From Aulostomus chinensis (taxonomy: Eukaryota; Chordata; Actinopteri; Syngnathiformes; Aulostomidae), in NCBI GenBank assembly GCA_037954235.1, contig JBBMOA010000021.1:10364501-10428500 (forward strand): a stretch of 64,000 nt of DNA, given 5' to 3'. Under the pieces are notes generated by a model. The model did no database searches and was not told where the DNA came from. It saw only the letters and a list, made by a program, of their open reading frames with translations. The translations under genes were made by a program, and so were the position numbers. Shown one piece after another: positions 1-9,164 of the stretch. Positions within the stretch are counted from its first letter, which is position 1. Each line of letters begins with the position of its first letter.

Positions 1-832
1 CTGGGATTTTTATCATCTGCCAACGATCATAGAGGCATGCCAGGAAAATATGTATTTTAATTATTTCATGCGCCTGTGCTCGTTTCCCATCTCTCATATG
101 TTAGCTTTCTAGTAGTTTAATACAAAGGAAAAAGTCATAATAGATAATTGAAACACATGTTCAAAGGGTTGAAAGGGCCTTAACTGGTCAAACAATTGAG
201 TTTAATATCAAGAAAAACTCCATCAGTATTTTTAAGAGATTTGAGATGATGTACATATCACTAATCCAGTATGGCTGCCACAGTTAACAACAACAACAAC
301 CAGACACATGAGCGGTTCTCTAACTACCTCAAGTAGTTCCAGGTTGCAAAATATGTTCCTGCCAATACAATAAGACACTACACATGTGTGTTGCTGACAT
401 TTCCTCACATTGCTTTTAAAACATTGTCAAACGGTGACCTTTTTTCTCACGATGTCTAAAATCTTTGTGAGGTCACAGAATCTCACAGCTTTGCTGCGGT
501 TTCATGCTGTCACTTGGTGGTATTTGGAGTGTTAGGGTTCTGAGCTGGGTGGTGTGCCTGTGCGGGTGGGTGCTGTTTCCTGTGGAAATTTGCGCTTGCC
601 GTGACAAGTAATGTTAAAAGTGACTACAGGATATGACTGCTCAGATACCTAAGTTTCTATAACTAACAAATCGGAGAGCAATATAAGATATGAGAGAAAT
701 GACCCCGAATACACTCCTCACCATAATAAAAAAATAAACGAATATGTTATCTGTGCTTTCGCTCCTTTTAAAAAGAATCTTTCCCAGCAAATTGACAAAC
801 TTCTCTTATCATTTGTTTATCTTTGTTTTCAG
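1..832 (+). other. Upstream intron of rttn; no exon recognised
   Basis: This stretch lies before the first recognisable rttn exon and is read as intron. I looked on both strands for an exon with usable splice sites and rotatin-like translation and found none. It is AT-rich with a short AAC run near 290. An upstream rttn exon of low conservation could be missed here. Confidence 0.5.
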
Positions 833-936
833 ACAAAGCCATGAGAGCTTTCTTATCTTGTCTGGAAAGTAAGGAGATGGAGACACGCTGCATGGGAGCT
901 TCTGCTCTTTGGGCATTGCTATACAACAACCAGAGG
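833..936 (+). CDS. rttn: rttn antepenultimate coding exon
   Basis: The exon has an acceptor TTTTCAG before 833 and donor AGG|GTAAAT after 936. Its 104 nt encode an armadillo-type helix pair containing SCLESKEMETRCMGASALWA. A CA microsatellite begins only seven bases into the following intron. Confidence 0.87.
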
Positions 937-1356
937 GTAAATACACACACACACACACACACACAGGTAATAAAACATTATGGAGCAGCTCTACATGTAT
1001 TGGCTTTATACATTCTATGAATATATACACTGCACTGTTTCAGCAACACAAACCTTCCTTACCTGTCGTTCTAAATCCTCCTCAAAAGGCCAAGACTACT
1101 TTGAAGTGCCCTTCTGTCCGACTGAGAATCGAGGAGGCACATACCATCTCCAAGAAGGGTATGCATTTATTCACTTTGATGAAAGAGAAAAAAATTAGCA
1201 TATGTCCTGATACTCCATCTGAATGTTATCTTTTGTCCTAATGATGTTTGCTCTTTTGTTTTTTGAATCTTTACAGATGCAGAGAACAAGCAGGAGCCCA
1301 TCGCTGCTTATCTGTTGAAGTGCCTCGAAAGTCTTTCCCAGCTGCTAAACAGTTGA
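833..1356 (+). CDS. rttn: Rotatin (rttn), 3' end, last three coding exons
   Basis: Rotatin is a very large armadillo-repeat protein of centrioles and basal bodies, needed for ciliary function and left-right axis formation (family knowledge). Only its C-terminus is in the window. Three exons (833-936, 1089-1158, 1277-1356) join in frame. They include GASALWALLYNNQR, then AKTTLKCPSVRLRIEEAH, then AAYLLKCLESLSQLLNS and a TGA at 1354-1356. This closely matches the C-terminus of vertebrate rotatins, where ALWAL.YN and YLKCLE blocks end the protein. Splice phases fit: the first exon starts after 1 nt of a codon and ends in phase 0, and the second ends in phase 1. The gene runs off the left edge. 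It sits about 600 bp upstream of cd226 on the same strand, as in mammals. The call rests on sequence plus synteny. Confidence 0.9.
943..965. repeat. (CA)n microsatellite in the last-but-one rttn intron
   Basis: About 11 AC dinucleotides start at +7 from the splice donor at 937. Confidence 0.95.
1089..1158 (+). CDS. rttn: rttn penultimate coding exon
   Basis: The exon has an acceptor TCAAAAG before 1089 and donor G|GTATGC after 1158. Its 70 nt encode AKTTLKCPSVRLRIEEAH followed by TISKK, continuing in frame from the previous exon (phase 0) and ending one base into an Asp codon. Confidence 0.87.
1277..1356 (+). CDS. rttn: rttn last coding exon with stop
   Basis: The exon has an acceptor TTTACAG before 1277. 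It encodes DAENKQEPIAAYLLKCLESL followed by SQLLNS and TGA. The Asp codon is completed from the preceding exon's final G. Confidence 0.9.
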
Positions 1357-1389
1357 TTTTTTTTCCTTTCTGTTTTGTGTTTGATTTAT

Positions 1390-1395
1390 ATTAAA
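1390..1395 (+). terminator. Candidate rttn poly(A) signal ATTAAA
   Basis: ATTAAA lies 34 nt after the rttn stop codon, with T/GT-rich sequence around it. It is the nearest canonical variant signal, and usage is inferred. If used, the rttn 3'UTR would be very short. Confidence 0.5.
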
Positions 1396-1960
1396 TATTT
1401 TGATGTTAAAGTGCAAACCAAAAACAAAAGAGTGAACATTTGAAGCTTCCATTTGATCTTTGTACGTGCACAGCTCCAAATTCTTGCTATAAAGCATCAA
1501 CGTGCCCTGAATATGCAGAGGGATTATTCATCTGTGAGTGCCGATATTCGGTTTTGTTTGGTTTAACCTACATAAACACAGAAAAGCTCCAGAGAAACAT
1601 GCTAATACCCTTCTACAATGTGAATTTAATTTAAATTCCAGGGGGGGGATTACAACCTATAATCTTTAAAAAAATACTCCTCAAAAGTCCAAATGATTGT
1701 AAACACAAGAAGAGTGTATTGCTATTACAGTTTAGAGCATGGATCCCCACCGTGTAGCAGTACTTCTACCATAAGCTTCCCAGCACCAGTGATAAAGTAG
1801 TCCCTCTGTGTGAGGGGAGCCAACAGTGGGCTACCATGCAGTGAGCCACCCTAGTAGCTCAAGTGCGTCTCTGTGGGTAGAGAGTGAGCAGGAAGTACAG
1901 CCTGGGCGCCTCTCCACTCGTCTCATCAATGCTGCTTTCATTCTCCTTCGCCGGGACAAG
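1396..1960 (+). promoter_or_regulatory. rttn-cd226 spacer: cd226 promoter and 5'UTR
   Basis: This is the roughly 560-bp gap between the rttn 3' end and the cd226 start codon. No TATA box is clear. An ETS-type core CAGGAAGT occurs at 1889-1896, which would suit a leukocyte gene, but a single 8-mer match is weak evidence. The transcription start cannot be placed. Confidence 0.35.
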
Positions 1961-2024
1961 ATGGAAGTTGAACAAAAGCAGCTCTGGTACTTCGTGGTAC
2001 TCATATTTCTCTCTTCTCTTCAAG
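1961..2024 (+). CDS. cd226: cd226 exon 1: signal peptide
   Basis: The exon runs from an ATG in the context GACAAGATGG to donor CAAG|GTATGA. It encodes a short polar start, then the hydrophobic core WYFVVLIFLSSLQ typical of a signal peptide. Confidence 0.82.
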
Positions 2025-5000
2025 GTATGAAGTTATTTTAGGTATTTAATCTGATTTCATTTCTTGTGTGTTGTAACAGACTTTGAAGGCTGCCCAATTA
2101 ATTTGAAATGATGGTCAGTTTATGATTTCTGATTTATGTGCTGCCATTTGGAATTCTGCTTTTGTTTCTTCCTTCAATTGTCAATGGAAAGAGAGCTTGT
2201 TGCAGTACGAGTGAAACATTATTATTCTAACGCTGCCAGAACTCTCCCAAGGGTGTCACTGGACTCGGTTGTCATTCAGCTCAAATAAAAGGCTTCTACT
2301 TTACTTGGAAGCACCATCGCTGACTATTGTCAGTTGTGTTTATGGGTAGTCACTCAAATTAGCCTGATTGTCATTACTCAAAGGACGGCCTCAAAGCTTC
2401 AAGAGCCTGTGATAATCAAGTAGAGAGGTTTGGTGTTTTTTTTTTTTTAATTTAAAATAAATCAGGCAATTATAGTTCTACAAAAAGAAAAGTAGATTTA
2501 CTGATGATTTAATCTGAACATGATTTTCTAGGTACCGTTGAGCTGAAAGAGGCTGTTATCGTTCCCCTCAAGGAGGGGATGGTTCTTAAATGTTTGTGCC
2601 CCTGGAGCGGCAACCTCACCATGGTGTCCTGGACTAAAGAACCAGAGAAGCAACAAGTAGCTGTGTTCCACCCGGAGTACGGAGTAGCCACCCCTCACCA
2701 TTACCGAGAGAGGATAGAGTTCCTGAGGACCACTCCCATGGATGGAAGCATCTCCATTAAGAACGTTACTCATCAGGATATCGGGATGTATGAGTGTTCT
2801 GTTCAGACTTTCCCTCAAGGGCCCTGGACCAGAACTGTTCAGGTGGAGGATTTAGGTAAACAAAAACAAAAAACCCTGATTAAAAAGATAGTTCACCCAA
2901 AAGTGAAAATTTAAGGGAGTGTTTATTCACCTTCATGCCAGCGGAAGGTCGGGTAAAGTTCCTTTCAGCACAAAACGCAGCTGGAGTTTCACAAAGAAAG
3001 GTGCTACGTCGTTCTCACAAACAACTGAAATGAATGGAGACCAGCTGTCAAAAGTAAAAGTTATGTAATTTTTTTCCTTTAAATGTCCAGCAGTGACCCG
3101 AGGACTTGAAAAGTTCACCTGACCTTCCATTTGCAGGAGGATGAGTCAGCTGACTTTCATTTTTGGGTGAATTATCTCTTTAACACCCTTGATGTATAGA
3201 GCGGATTCAGCGTACAGGTGTTTTGTTTTTTTAATTGACCAGCTGCTTCCTGTGTTAATAGATGAGCCCCCTGAAGAAGAAGAAGAAGAAGAAGAAGACC
3301 CAACAGAGGAGCCTCCTGGTCCAGAGATGATCAAGGCGGACGCAGAATTGTCAGCAGAGCAGAGCTACAACGTGACCCTCGGCTGTAAGCACAAGCACAA
3401 TGGTACAGTTCACCGGGTCATTGTGGAGTGGATGCAGCACGGCAAACCCTGGAGTACCATTGGAGTTTGTAAGACTGTAGAAGGAGGCATTGTCGGCGAA
3501 GACTACAGCGACAGAGGCAGGGTCAGCTGTGCCGACAGCCTGGATGTCAGTGTGCACCTGACAGGTGTGGAGCAGGAAGATGCTGGTTTCTACCGCTGTA
3601 TTTTTAACACGGACGCTGGGATGACGAGCACCACTGTGCTGCTGACTGTGGCCCCCCCAGGTACCAGACCAACATTTGAGAGGCGAAAAATGTTTGCAAA
3701 GTTGTCAGAATCAAAATATCCACATGCAGGCTACTCCGAAGTTGTGGGTGTAAAACAGTGAACTTCACTGCATCAGTCGCCACTATTATCGATAAATGGA
3801 ATTAAATCAAACACCACTGGTTTGAGGCGGTTTGGTAGCTTTACTTAAAACCTTCTCTTGTCTCATTAGGTGGCTTCAGCCTGTCTGTATACATGATGTA
3901 CATTTACATGGGGAGTGGACTCGCCGGACTCACTTTACTCATCGTCATCCTCATACTTACAGTGAGACACGGGTAAGATGCTGTTGTTTGTTTACTCCAT
4001 GCTTACAATGAATGATAATCAATGCAAAAAGAATGCTAATTCACATTTTACAAAGTATATGTAAGTGTACTAATATCAATGCACTTGTAGTGTACTTGTA
4101 AGTTCACCATTTTACTAATTCTTTGGTATAAATTGACCACTATTTGTATATAAAACCATTCTTTTTAGTATACTATTAGTATAAGAATGGCAAAAAGTAC
4201 AGAAAACAGTTGACATGTAATTTTTTTAGCACTTTTTGTACTCTTGTTTTTAAAAAGGTGCTATATAGATCAAGTTATTTTGTACTTCAAGTATAATATA
4301 CTTTGAACAACACGAATTGAACTTATTGGCACAAATGATATGCCTCTATTCACATTTAGGGGTATACTTTGAGGCATACAAGTTCACTTGTAGGTCTGCT
4401 TTTATCCTTTTATTACTTATATACTTCCAGCCCATTTTTTTGGTTATTAAAGTATACGGTTAAGTACACTCTGAAGAAACAACTAGTTTAAATTCTCTCC
4501 TGCCAATTTGATTATCAATTTTACCAGTTGCTGGCTGTGACTGAAACAGATGTGGATAGACATGAGATGCAACTGGACTGGCTTACTGGGTTTGAGACGT
4601 GAAGTGGTCCAAGAATTGAACCTTGTGGAACGCCACTGGTTACACATGTGGTTAAATGAATGTTCTGATGAGAACCAATTGAGCCTGAGACGCAATCGAC
4701 TTTTTTAGCTTTTCTATCAGATGGAGTCATCATTGGTATTTATACCAATATTAGTGATACAATAACAGAATAACAATGATGATAATAATTGCAAAGCCTC
4801 GGTCCAGCCTAGTTTGGTGACTGCATGAATCATTTTCGACTCTTAAATACTGAAGTTTCTGCTCTGCATTAATGAAAAAAGCCACATTAGGTGAAGTGTA
4901 TGCAGACAATTTCATTGTCAATGTTAGGTTACTTGTGTGTGTGTGTGTGTGGGGGGGGGGGGAACGACACCTTTTTGGTGATTTCTACTTTAATAGGTTG

Positions 5001-5965
5001 TTTTTTGTTTTGTTTTTTACACAAAAAACAGGAAAAAAAGCAGGAGAGAAGAGTACAGAGTCAAGCTTCACCCGTCTCACAAACAGGTGAGTTTACTCAA
5101 CATACACCACTGATTAATTTCTCATGCTATACTAATACTGACTAATATCATTATATTATGAACAGCTTCCTCATGTCTAACAAACATCCTCACAGGTAAA
5201 CTACTATGAGAACATCCATGGGCCTGCCCGGACCGCAAAGCAGTCCAGGAAGATCAGAAATGGTCCGACGTATGCTAACCTACAGTGGGTGCGTTCACAG
5301 ACAACTTTTCGATAAAAGAGCGAACATAAACATGAAATGCAGCTCCAAATGTGAACAAAAGTAATTTCAAATGACAATCATATATATATTAGTAAGATGA
5401 TGATTAGTATTCATATTGGGGTTTGAAATGAGTCTTGGATAGCTGTCAGGCTTGTTTGGGTCCAGCTCTGCTCCTGCTAATTAAATGTCGGATGTACTGC
5501 ATAATTACTGTTGAGGAAATATTTGTTTTGGACAAAATAATATTTGACATCAAGCGTCATAGAGAAAAAGCACACAAAAGCTTGTATAATCATTCTTTCC
5601 TCTAACTCCAGAGTAAAACGACTGACAAAAGCCTGTCTAATTGCTCTCCTTTTACTTTCATCCCTCCTGGTTTCCATTCAAACGGTGACAATAGCGTCTA
5701 ATCATCTAACAGAAAGAGAAAAAGCAGTCACTCAGCACTGTGCCATCACTTGAGAGGCTTGCATTCCCCAAAGGGCTCTCTGTCTAGGATGGCTGCATTC
5801 CAGTCACATTATGAAACCTCATCTCTAATTAGCTAATCCTGTGCTCAAGTTTATCACTTGCTATATATGTCGATCTGCTGTGTACTGACGAATGCTCAGC
5901 TTCTTTCTCACATTATTATTGCCATTGATAAGCTGTCGTTTGCTTGGATTTGTAATGATTTCTGA

Positions 5966-6011
<46 letters not shown>

Positions 6012-6292
6012 GTATATATATATATATAAATGTATATACATATATATAAATGTGTATATATATACGTGTGTGTGTACATATACATATAAACACATTATAC
6101 TTGTATGTATATGTGTGTTTACCTACAAACATATCTTTGTGTTATATATTTAAGGCTTACGTTTGTACTTTTGTTGCTTGTGTAATCATTTATCTCCATA
6201 GAGATGGAGGCAGTGGCAGAGGAAGTAACAGATTTACGGATTATTCCTCAAAAAGAGCTGATAAGGACAAGGAGAAAAGGCGGAGCATTTAG
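1961..6292 (+). CDS. cd226: CD226-like (DNAM-1) two-Ig-domain receptor, complete, 7 coding exons
   Basis: CD226 is a leukocyte adhesion and activating co-receptor that binds nectin-family ligands (family knowledge). Exons 1961-2024, 2532-2855, 3262-3660, 3870-3972, 5032-5086, 5196-5284 and 6202-6292 join to 1125 nt (374 residues). Residues 1-22 are a signal peptide. Domain 1 (about 23-129) is V-type with C42, W55 and C110, and carries TFPQG at 114-118, the same place as TYPQG in human CD226. Residues 130-151 form an acidic linker. Domain 2 (about 155-262) has C171, W186 and C242 plus an extra pair C199/C219. The membrane span is about 274-294. The tail holds YENI (Y319) and YANL (Y341). The ATG has a purine at -3 and G at +4. 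Identity also rests on synteny: downstream of rttn and convergent with dok6. TIGIT, CD96 or a nectin are less likely because of that position. The last two exon junctions are the least certain part. Confidence 0.85.
2532..2855 (+). CDS. cd226: cd226 exon 2: first Ig (V-type) domain
   Basis: The acceptor is TTTTCTAG and the donor is TTAG|GTAAAC. One exon encodes one Ig domain, 324 nt with phase 1 at both ends, the standard arrangement for Ig domains. It contains LKCLCPW, MVSWTK and DIGMYECSVQTFPQGPW, and N-glycosylation sites NLT (49) and NVT (99). Confidence 0.9.
2884..3183. mobile_element. MITE-like element in cd226 intron 2
   Basis: Imperfect terminal inverted repeats flank about 300 bp. 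AGATAGTTCACCCAAAAGTG on the left is mirrored by a right end reading CATTTTTGGGTGAATTATCT. I recall this type of terminus from abundant fish non-autonomous DNA elements, but the family name is not assignable by eye. It carries no coding capacity. Confidence 0.7.
3262..3660 (+). CDS. cd226: cd226 exon 3: acidic linker and second Ig domain
   Basis: The acceptor is GTTAATAG and the donor is CCAG|GTACCA. It is a phase 1-1 exon of 399 nt. It begins with a linker holding eight consecutive Glu codons, followed by an Ig domain with VTLGC, VIVEW and EQEDAGFYRC. Confidence 0.9.
3273..3296 (+). repeat. Coding (GAA)8 trinucleotide repeat
   Basis: Eight uninterrupted GAA codons lie inside cd226 exon 3 and encode Glu 134-141 in the linker between the two Ig domains. 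Confidence 0.97.
3870..3972 (+). CDS. cd226: cd226 exon 4: transmembrane segment
   Basis: The acceptor is TCATTAG and the donor is CGG|GTAAGA. It encodes a hydrophobic run ending LAGLTLLIVILILTV and then RH, a stop-transfer charge cluster. Confidence 0.87.
4040..4475. repeat. Unclassified AT-rich interspersed repeat relic (cd226 intron 4)
   Basis: Variants of GTGTACTTGTA and AGTATACTT recur many times in both orientations, for example near 4070, 4090, 4170, 4290, 4360 and 4450. This resembles the self-complementary ends of a degenerate DNA element. No reading frame is visible. Confidence 0.4.
4500..4740 (-). mobile_element. Possible LINE reverse-transcriptase relic (minus strand, cd226 intron 4)
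   Basis: The minus strand reads LTTCVTSGVPQGSILGPL, preceded by a broken SDRK-like segment. GVPQGSILGPL is the hallmark block of non-LTR retrotransposon reverse transcriptases. The similarity stops after it, so only a short fragment remains. Confidence 0.55.
4934..4962. repeat. (GT)n-(G)12 compound tract
   Basis: About eight GT units run directly into twelve G residues in cd226 intron 4. Confidence 0.95.
5032..5086 (+). CDS. cd226: cd226 exon 5: basic juxtamembrane tail
   Basis: The acceptor is AAAAACAG and the donor is ACAG|GTGAGT. Entered in phase 2 from exon 4, its 55 nt read KKSRREEYRVKLHPSHKQ and end on a codon boundary. The basic stretch suits the inner face of the membrane. The acceptor is preceded by T-rich sequence. 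Confidence 0.75.
5196..5284 (+). CDS. cd226: cd226 exon 6: tail with Y-x-N motifs
   Basis: The acceptor is CCTCACAG. It encodes VNYYENIHGPARTAK and ends TYANL. Two overlapping donors exist: CA|GTGGGT ending at 5284 and TGG|GTGCGT ending at 5288. I chose 5284 because it keeps the last exon open for 30 codons. The other donor would give a short alternative end. Confidence 0.7.
5969..6064. repeat. (TA)n microsatellite with TATATAAATG interruptions
   Basis: About 38 bp of pure TA is followed by three blocks ending ATAAATG, all in the last cd226 intron. The pattern suggests expansion of an interrupted AT repeat. Confidence 0.95.
6202..6292 (+). CDS. cd226: cd226 exon 7: C-terminus with stop
   Basis: The acceptor is CTCCATAG. 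In the frame set by the 5284 donor it reads DGGSGRGSNRFTDYSSKRAD, then a basic end and TAG at 6290-6292. The composition is low-complexity and basic, so it is the least conserved-looking exon. Confidence 0.6.
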
Positions 6293-6377
6293 AGACATTG
6301 CAGTTTGCCCCTTTTTGCCTCCGTGCTCTCTGTCTGTGATACCAGGTGTTGTGTGACCAGCAAACTAGAAGAGACAG

Positions 6378-6447
6378 AATAAAGAGAGAGACAGGTTTTT
6401 TTCTCTATGGGTTTTTGTGGTTTGTGAGGCTGTTGAGAAACAATAAA
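6378..6447 (+). terminator. cd226 poly(A) signals
   Basis: Two AATAAA hexamers, at 6378-6383 and 6442-6447, follow the cd226 stop codon by 86 and 150 nt. The second is followed by TTTT and GT-rich sequence. Which one is used is not determinable here. Confidence 0.65.
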
Positions 6448-6759
6448 ATTTTCAACTAGAAACTGAAAGCTTGAATCTCTAGTGAATGCTCTTTTTTGCC
6501 AATTTGAATACTTCCCATCCATGAACAAAATGAATCCATAGGTCCAATTCATTTATTTTAGGCACTGTAACTAAAAATAACATTAGTAAGCTCTGACCTG
6601 CGGTAGTGGTTGTGTTTCTTTTGGAGAACCAAAAGTTCCCATCGTTTCCTGTCCGTCAAGCAGCATAGTAGGACAAAAATATGCAAATTTTGTCACAATG
6701 TTTAACTGCTGCTTCCAAAAAAATTGAGAGAAAGGACAAATACATGGTAGAACATAGAG

Positions 6760-6765
6760 TTTATT
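6760..6765 (-). terminator. Candidate distal dok6 poly(A) signal
   Basis: The minus strand has AATAAA (plus TTTATT), with a T/GT-rich minus-strand stretch beyond it. It is 2.4 kb from the dok6 stop. A long dok6 3'UTR is known in mammals, so this is plausible, but other sites between here and 9164 are possible. Confidence 0.4.
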
Positions 6766-7559
6766 TCTTTTTTGTCATCAAAAACATTACATATGTACAT
6801 TAAGTGAAACTCCTACACTCAGTGTCATGAAAGTGCTATTAACGTAGAATCTTACAGTAAACAAACATGGTGGACACAATCACACAGTAACAACAAAAAT
6901 CATAGCGACACATAAAAACCAACAATTCTGATGAGTGACTACAACAAAAACCCGGAGCTCAAACATGGTTAAATATTTTCTCTGATCTAGAACTGGAACT
7001 ATTAGAATTTCATTCATGAACCACATGGACTCTGGGGGCAAAAAGGGGGCCAAATACAAATTAGAATTGAAGTGCTTGCAGTTTCTATCAGGTCCTACTG
7101 GGATCTGTTGTAATTCTACACAAAAAAAAAGACAAAAACAAGTTGTTATCAGATAATTACTGGATTTAGAGGGTTTTTTTTCCCCCTTGCACATTTAAAG
7201 AAAGATTAATTGGTGTCCTGTGTTGTCAGCTGCCAGCAGTCAACCTATTCCTCTCTCTGGTTAGGTGTTGCTGACAGCCTGGAAACATTAGACTGACTGT
7301 GATGAACTCGAAACAAGTATGGTTACAGTGGGGTGTCACACTCTGCGGTCTGAAGGCACTTTTAACTCGATGCAGACATCATTATCATGACAGCAATCAC
7401 ATGTTCAGTGACAAGTGTCTCTACAGAGAGAGACTCCAGAGGAGATGCCCTTGTAGTTTCATTCTTGCTCAATGTCAGGCCAAATCTAAAATGGTTTGTG
7501 TAAGTTACATTTTTTTCAAAAAGGTAGTTGTCAAGCTGTTGACCTAGTCAGTTGTTGTT

Positions 7560-7885
7560 TTTTTACAGTGATTTCTTTTTTTTCAAGAAAAAGTTTGACG
7601 TTTTGGGTTCTGAAATGTCGCCCAAGTCCTGCGCGCTGATTAGCTTAGCATCAAGGTGGAAGAAAGAAGCAGCAGCTAGCATTGTCCAATTATAAAATAT
7701 GCTTAATATCACCTCTAAAAGATGTGTAATTTCATTTGTACAAAAAAAATGTAATTTTACAGGTGTGACACCTTTAGACAACCAGGTATTTGGTCTAATA
7801 TGTATCCAGTCTTGATGCTAAGCTAACCTGCTGCTGCTCTTCGCTCAGCTAGTATTTCCAGAGTGTCAAACTTTTGCCTCAATGG
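7560..7885. repeat. Degenerate interspersed repeat, copy 1 (TTAGCTTAGCA family)
   Basis: It shares an ordered series of blocks with the next entry: a GTTTGACGTTTTGGG-type start, TTAGCTTAGCA, GCAGCTAGC, ATTTGTACAAAAA, ATTTTACAGGTG, GATGCTAAGCTAAC and AGTGTCAAACTTT. The style matches a very common percomorph repeat with TTAGCTTAGC and TTTACAGG blocks. Confidence 0.65.
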
Positions 7886-7899
7886 TATCACAGAAAGGT

Positions 7900-8245
7900 A
7901 GTTGCCAGATTTATTTTTTAATTATATGCCAATTAGTTTTTAAGAACTAGCTTGACATTTTAGGAAATTAAATCAATGTCATCAGTCCTACATGCTGGCT
8001 AGTTTAGCTTAGCAAAAAGGCAGGAAACAGGAGGAGCAGCTAGCTTTATCCATTTAAAACTATATCAGTTACAGAGCTTATTCATATATTTGCAATTTGT
8101 ACAAAAACACAAAGTGGTTGATGTCATTTTACAGGTGCCTTGACACAAAAATAGGGCATGTTTCCAGTGTCAGTGCTAAGCTAACAGCTGCTGTTCTTAT
8201 CTCTGCTAGCATTCAAAAAATGTCAAACTATCCCATTAATGATGA
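7900..8245. repeat. Degenerate interspersed repeat, copy 2, direct orientation
   Basis: The block order is the same as copy 1: TAGTTTAGCTTAGCA, GCAGCTAGC, AATTTGTACAAAAA, CATTTTACAGGTG, AGTGCTAAGCTAAC and AAATGTCAAACTA. The two copies sit head-to-tail with almost no spacer, so they are either a tandem duplication or two insertions. Confidence 0.65.
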
Positions 8246-8665
8246 GGGAAAAAAAAGACCAAAAAGTGACATAAATAAATCAGGACCGGGCACTCAAGGA
8301 GGTTTAAAAAATATATATTTAAAAGGCCTTTAATTCACTAGGCCAGAGAACACCTGCTATGAGCGCCTGCTCTTGAATTATTTATGCAATTTTTCCTCAT
8401 AAATCATCTTCTGAGAGATACCGGCAGCACTTCTGCTACCTTTTCACTATCCCTTTAATTCCTCGCACCTTCTTCAGTGGTGGATAAAGATGAGGAAAAG
8501 TCTGAAGAGGTCCAAACTCGAGCAACACTTGTTATAGTGTAGGAAAAGAATACCAGCTGGGTGAAAAACTACCATGAGTCACTGCCACAACCCACAAGTG
8601 AGTCCCATGATAGCAAATGTTCCACATGTACCAAACACCACTTTTTCCTTTTGCTAATGAACCAG

Positions 8666-8668
<3 letters not shown>

Positions 8669-8715
<47 letters not shown>

Positions 8716-8716
8716 T
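8669..8716. repeat. (GT)n microsatellite
   Basis: About 24 GT units lie in the putative dok6 3'UTR. Confidence 0.95.
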
Positions 8717-9164
8717 CAGAAAGAGAGTGAGATTAATTTGCTCAGCTAGTGTAACATATCAGCTTTTGTTGGTGGTTTTCTCCAATTAAGACCTTTAGCT
8801 GATTTTTTTTTTAATTTTTATAGGAAGCAACAACTACTTTAGAGCTTTTAGATTTATAGACTAGGACCCAAAAAAAAAAAAATCACGGTTTCTTTTAGTG
8901 CAGTGATTTTTTTCCTTAAAGGGGATCATGCTGGCCTCAACAGCATAAGAACAACATGAAACAATCACAATTAAATAATTATTGGTGCAATCTTTGACGC
9001 TACTTCTGCTGTCACACAACAAATATATTAAAAAAAAGACCAGTCACTCTACAGCTATCACCAAGAAATGATATCTTACGTGTCACTATACATATTTCTA
9101 CATCCTCTCTACAGTAGTGCTTTAAGTGTCCAGGGTGGCTTGTTATTTGGTGGAGCAGTTCTTG

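Larger units (their letters stand above)
6766..9164 (-). other. Probable dok6 3'UTR / cd226-dok6 convergent spacer
   Basis: No further coding exon is seen here on either strand. The segment contains two degenerate repeat copies (7560-8245), a GT microsatellite and A-runs. Assignment to the dok6 3'UTR is inferred from strand and the poly(A) hexamer at 6760. Confidence 0.4.

Noticed and set aside
3661..3761. Extension of cd226 exon 3 past 3660 to an in-frame TGA at 3759-3761
   Set aside because: A good donor (CCAG|GTACCA) ends the Ig domain at the usual place, and the next exon supplies a membrane span in the right phase. A retained-intron secreted form remains conceivable but is unsupported.
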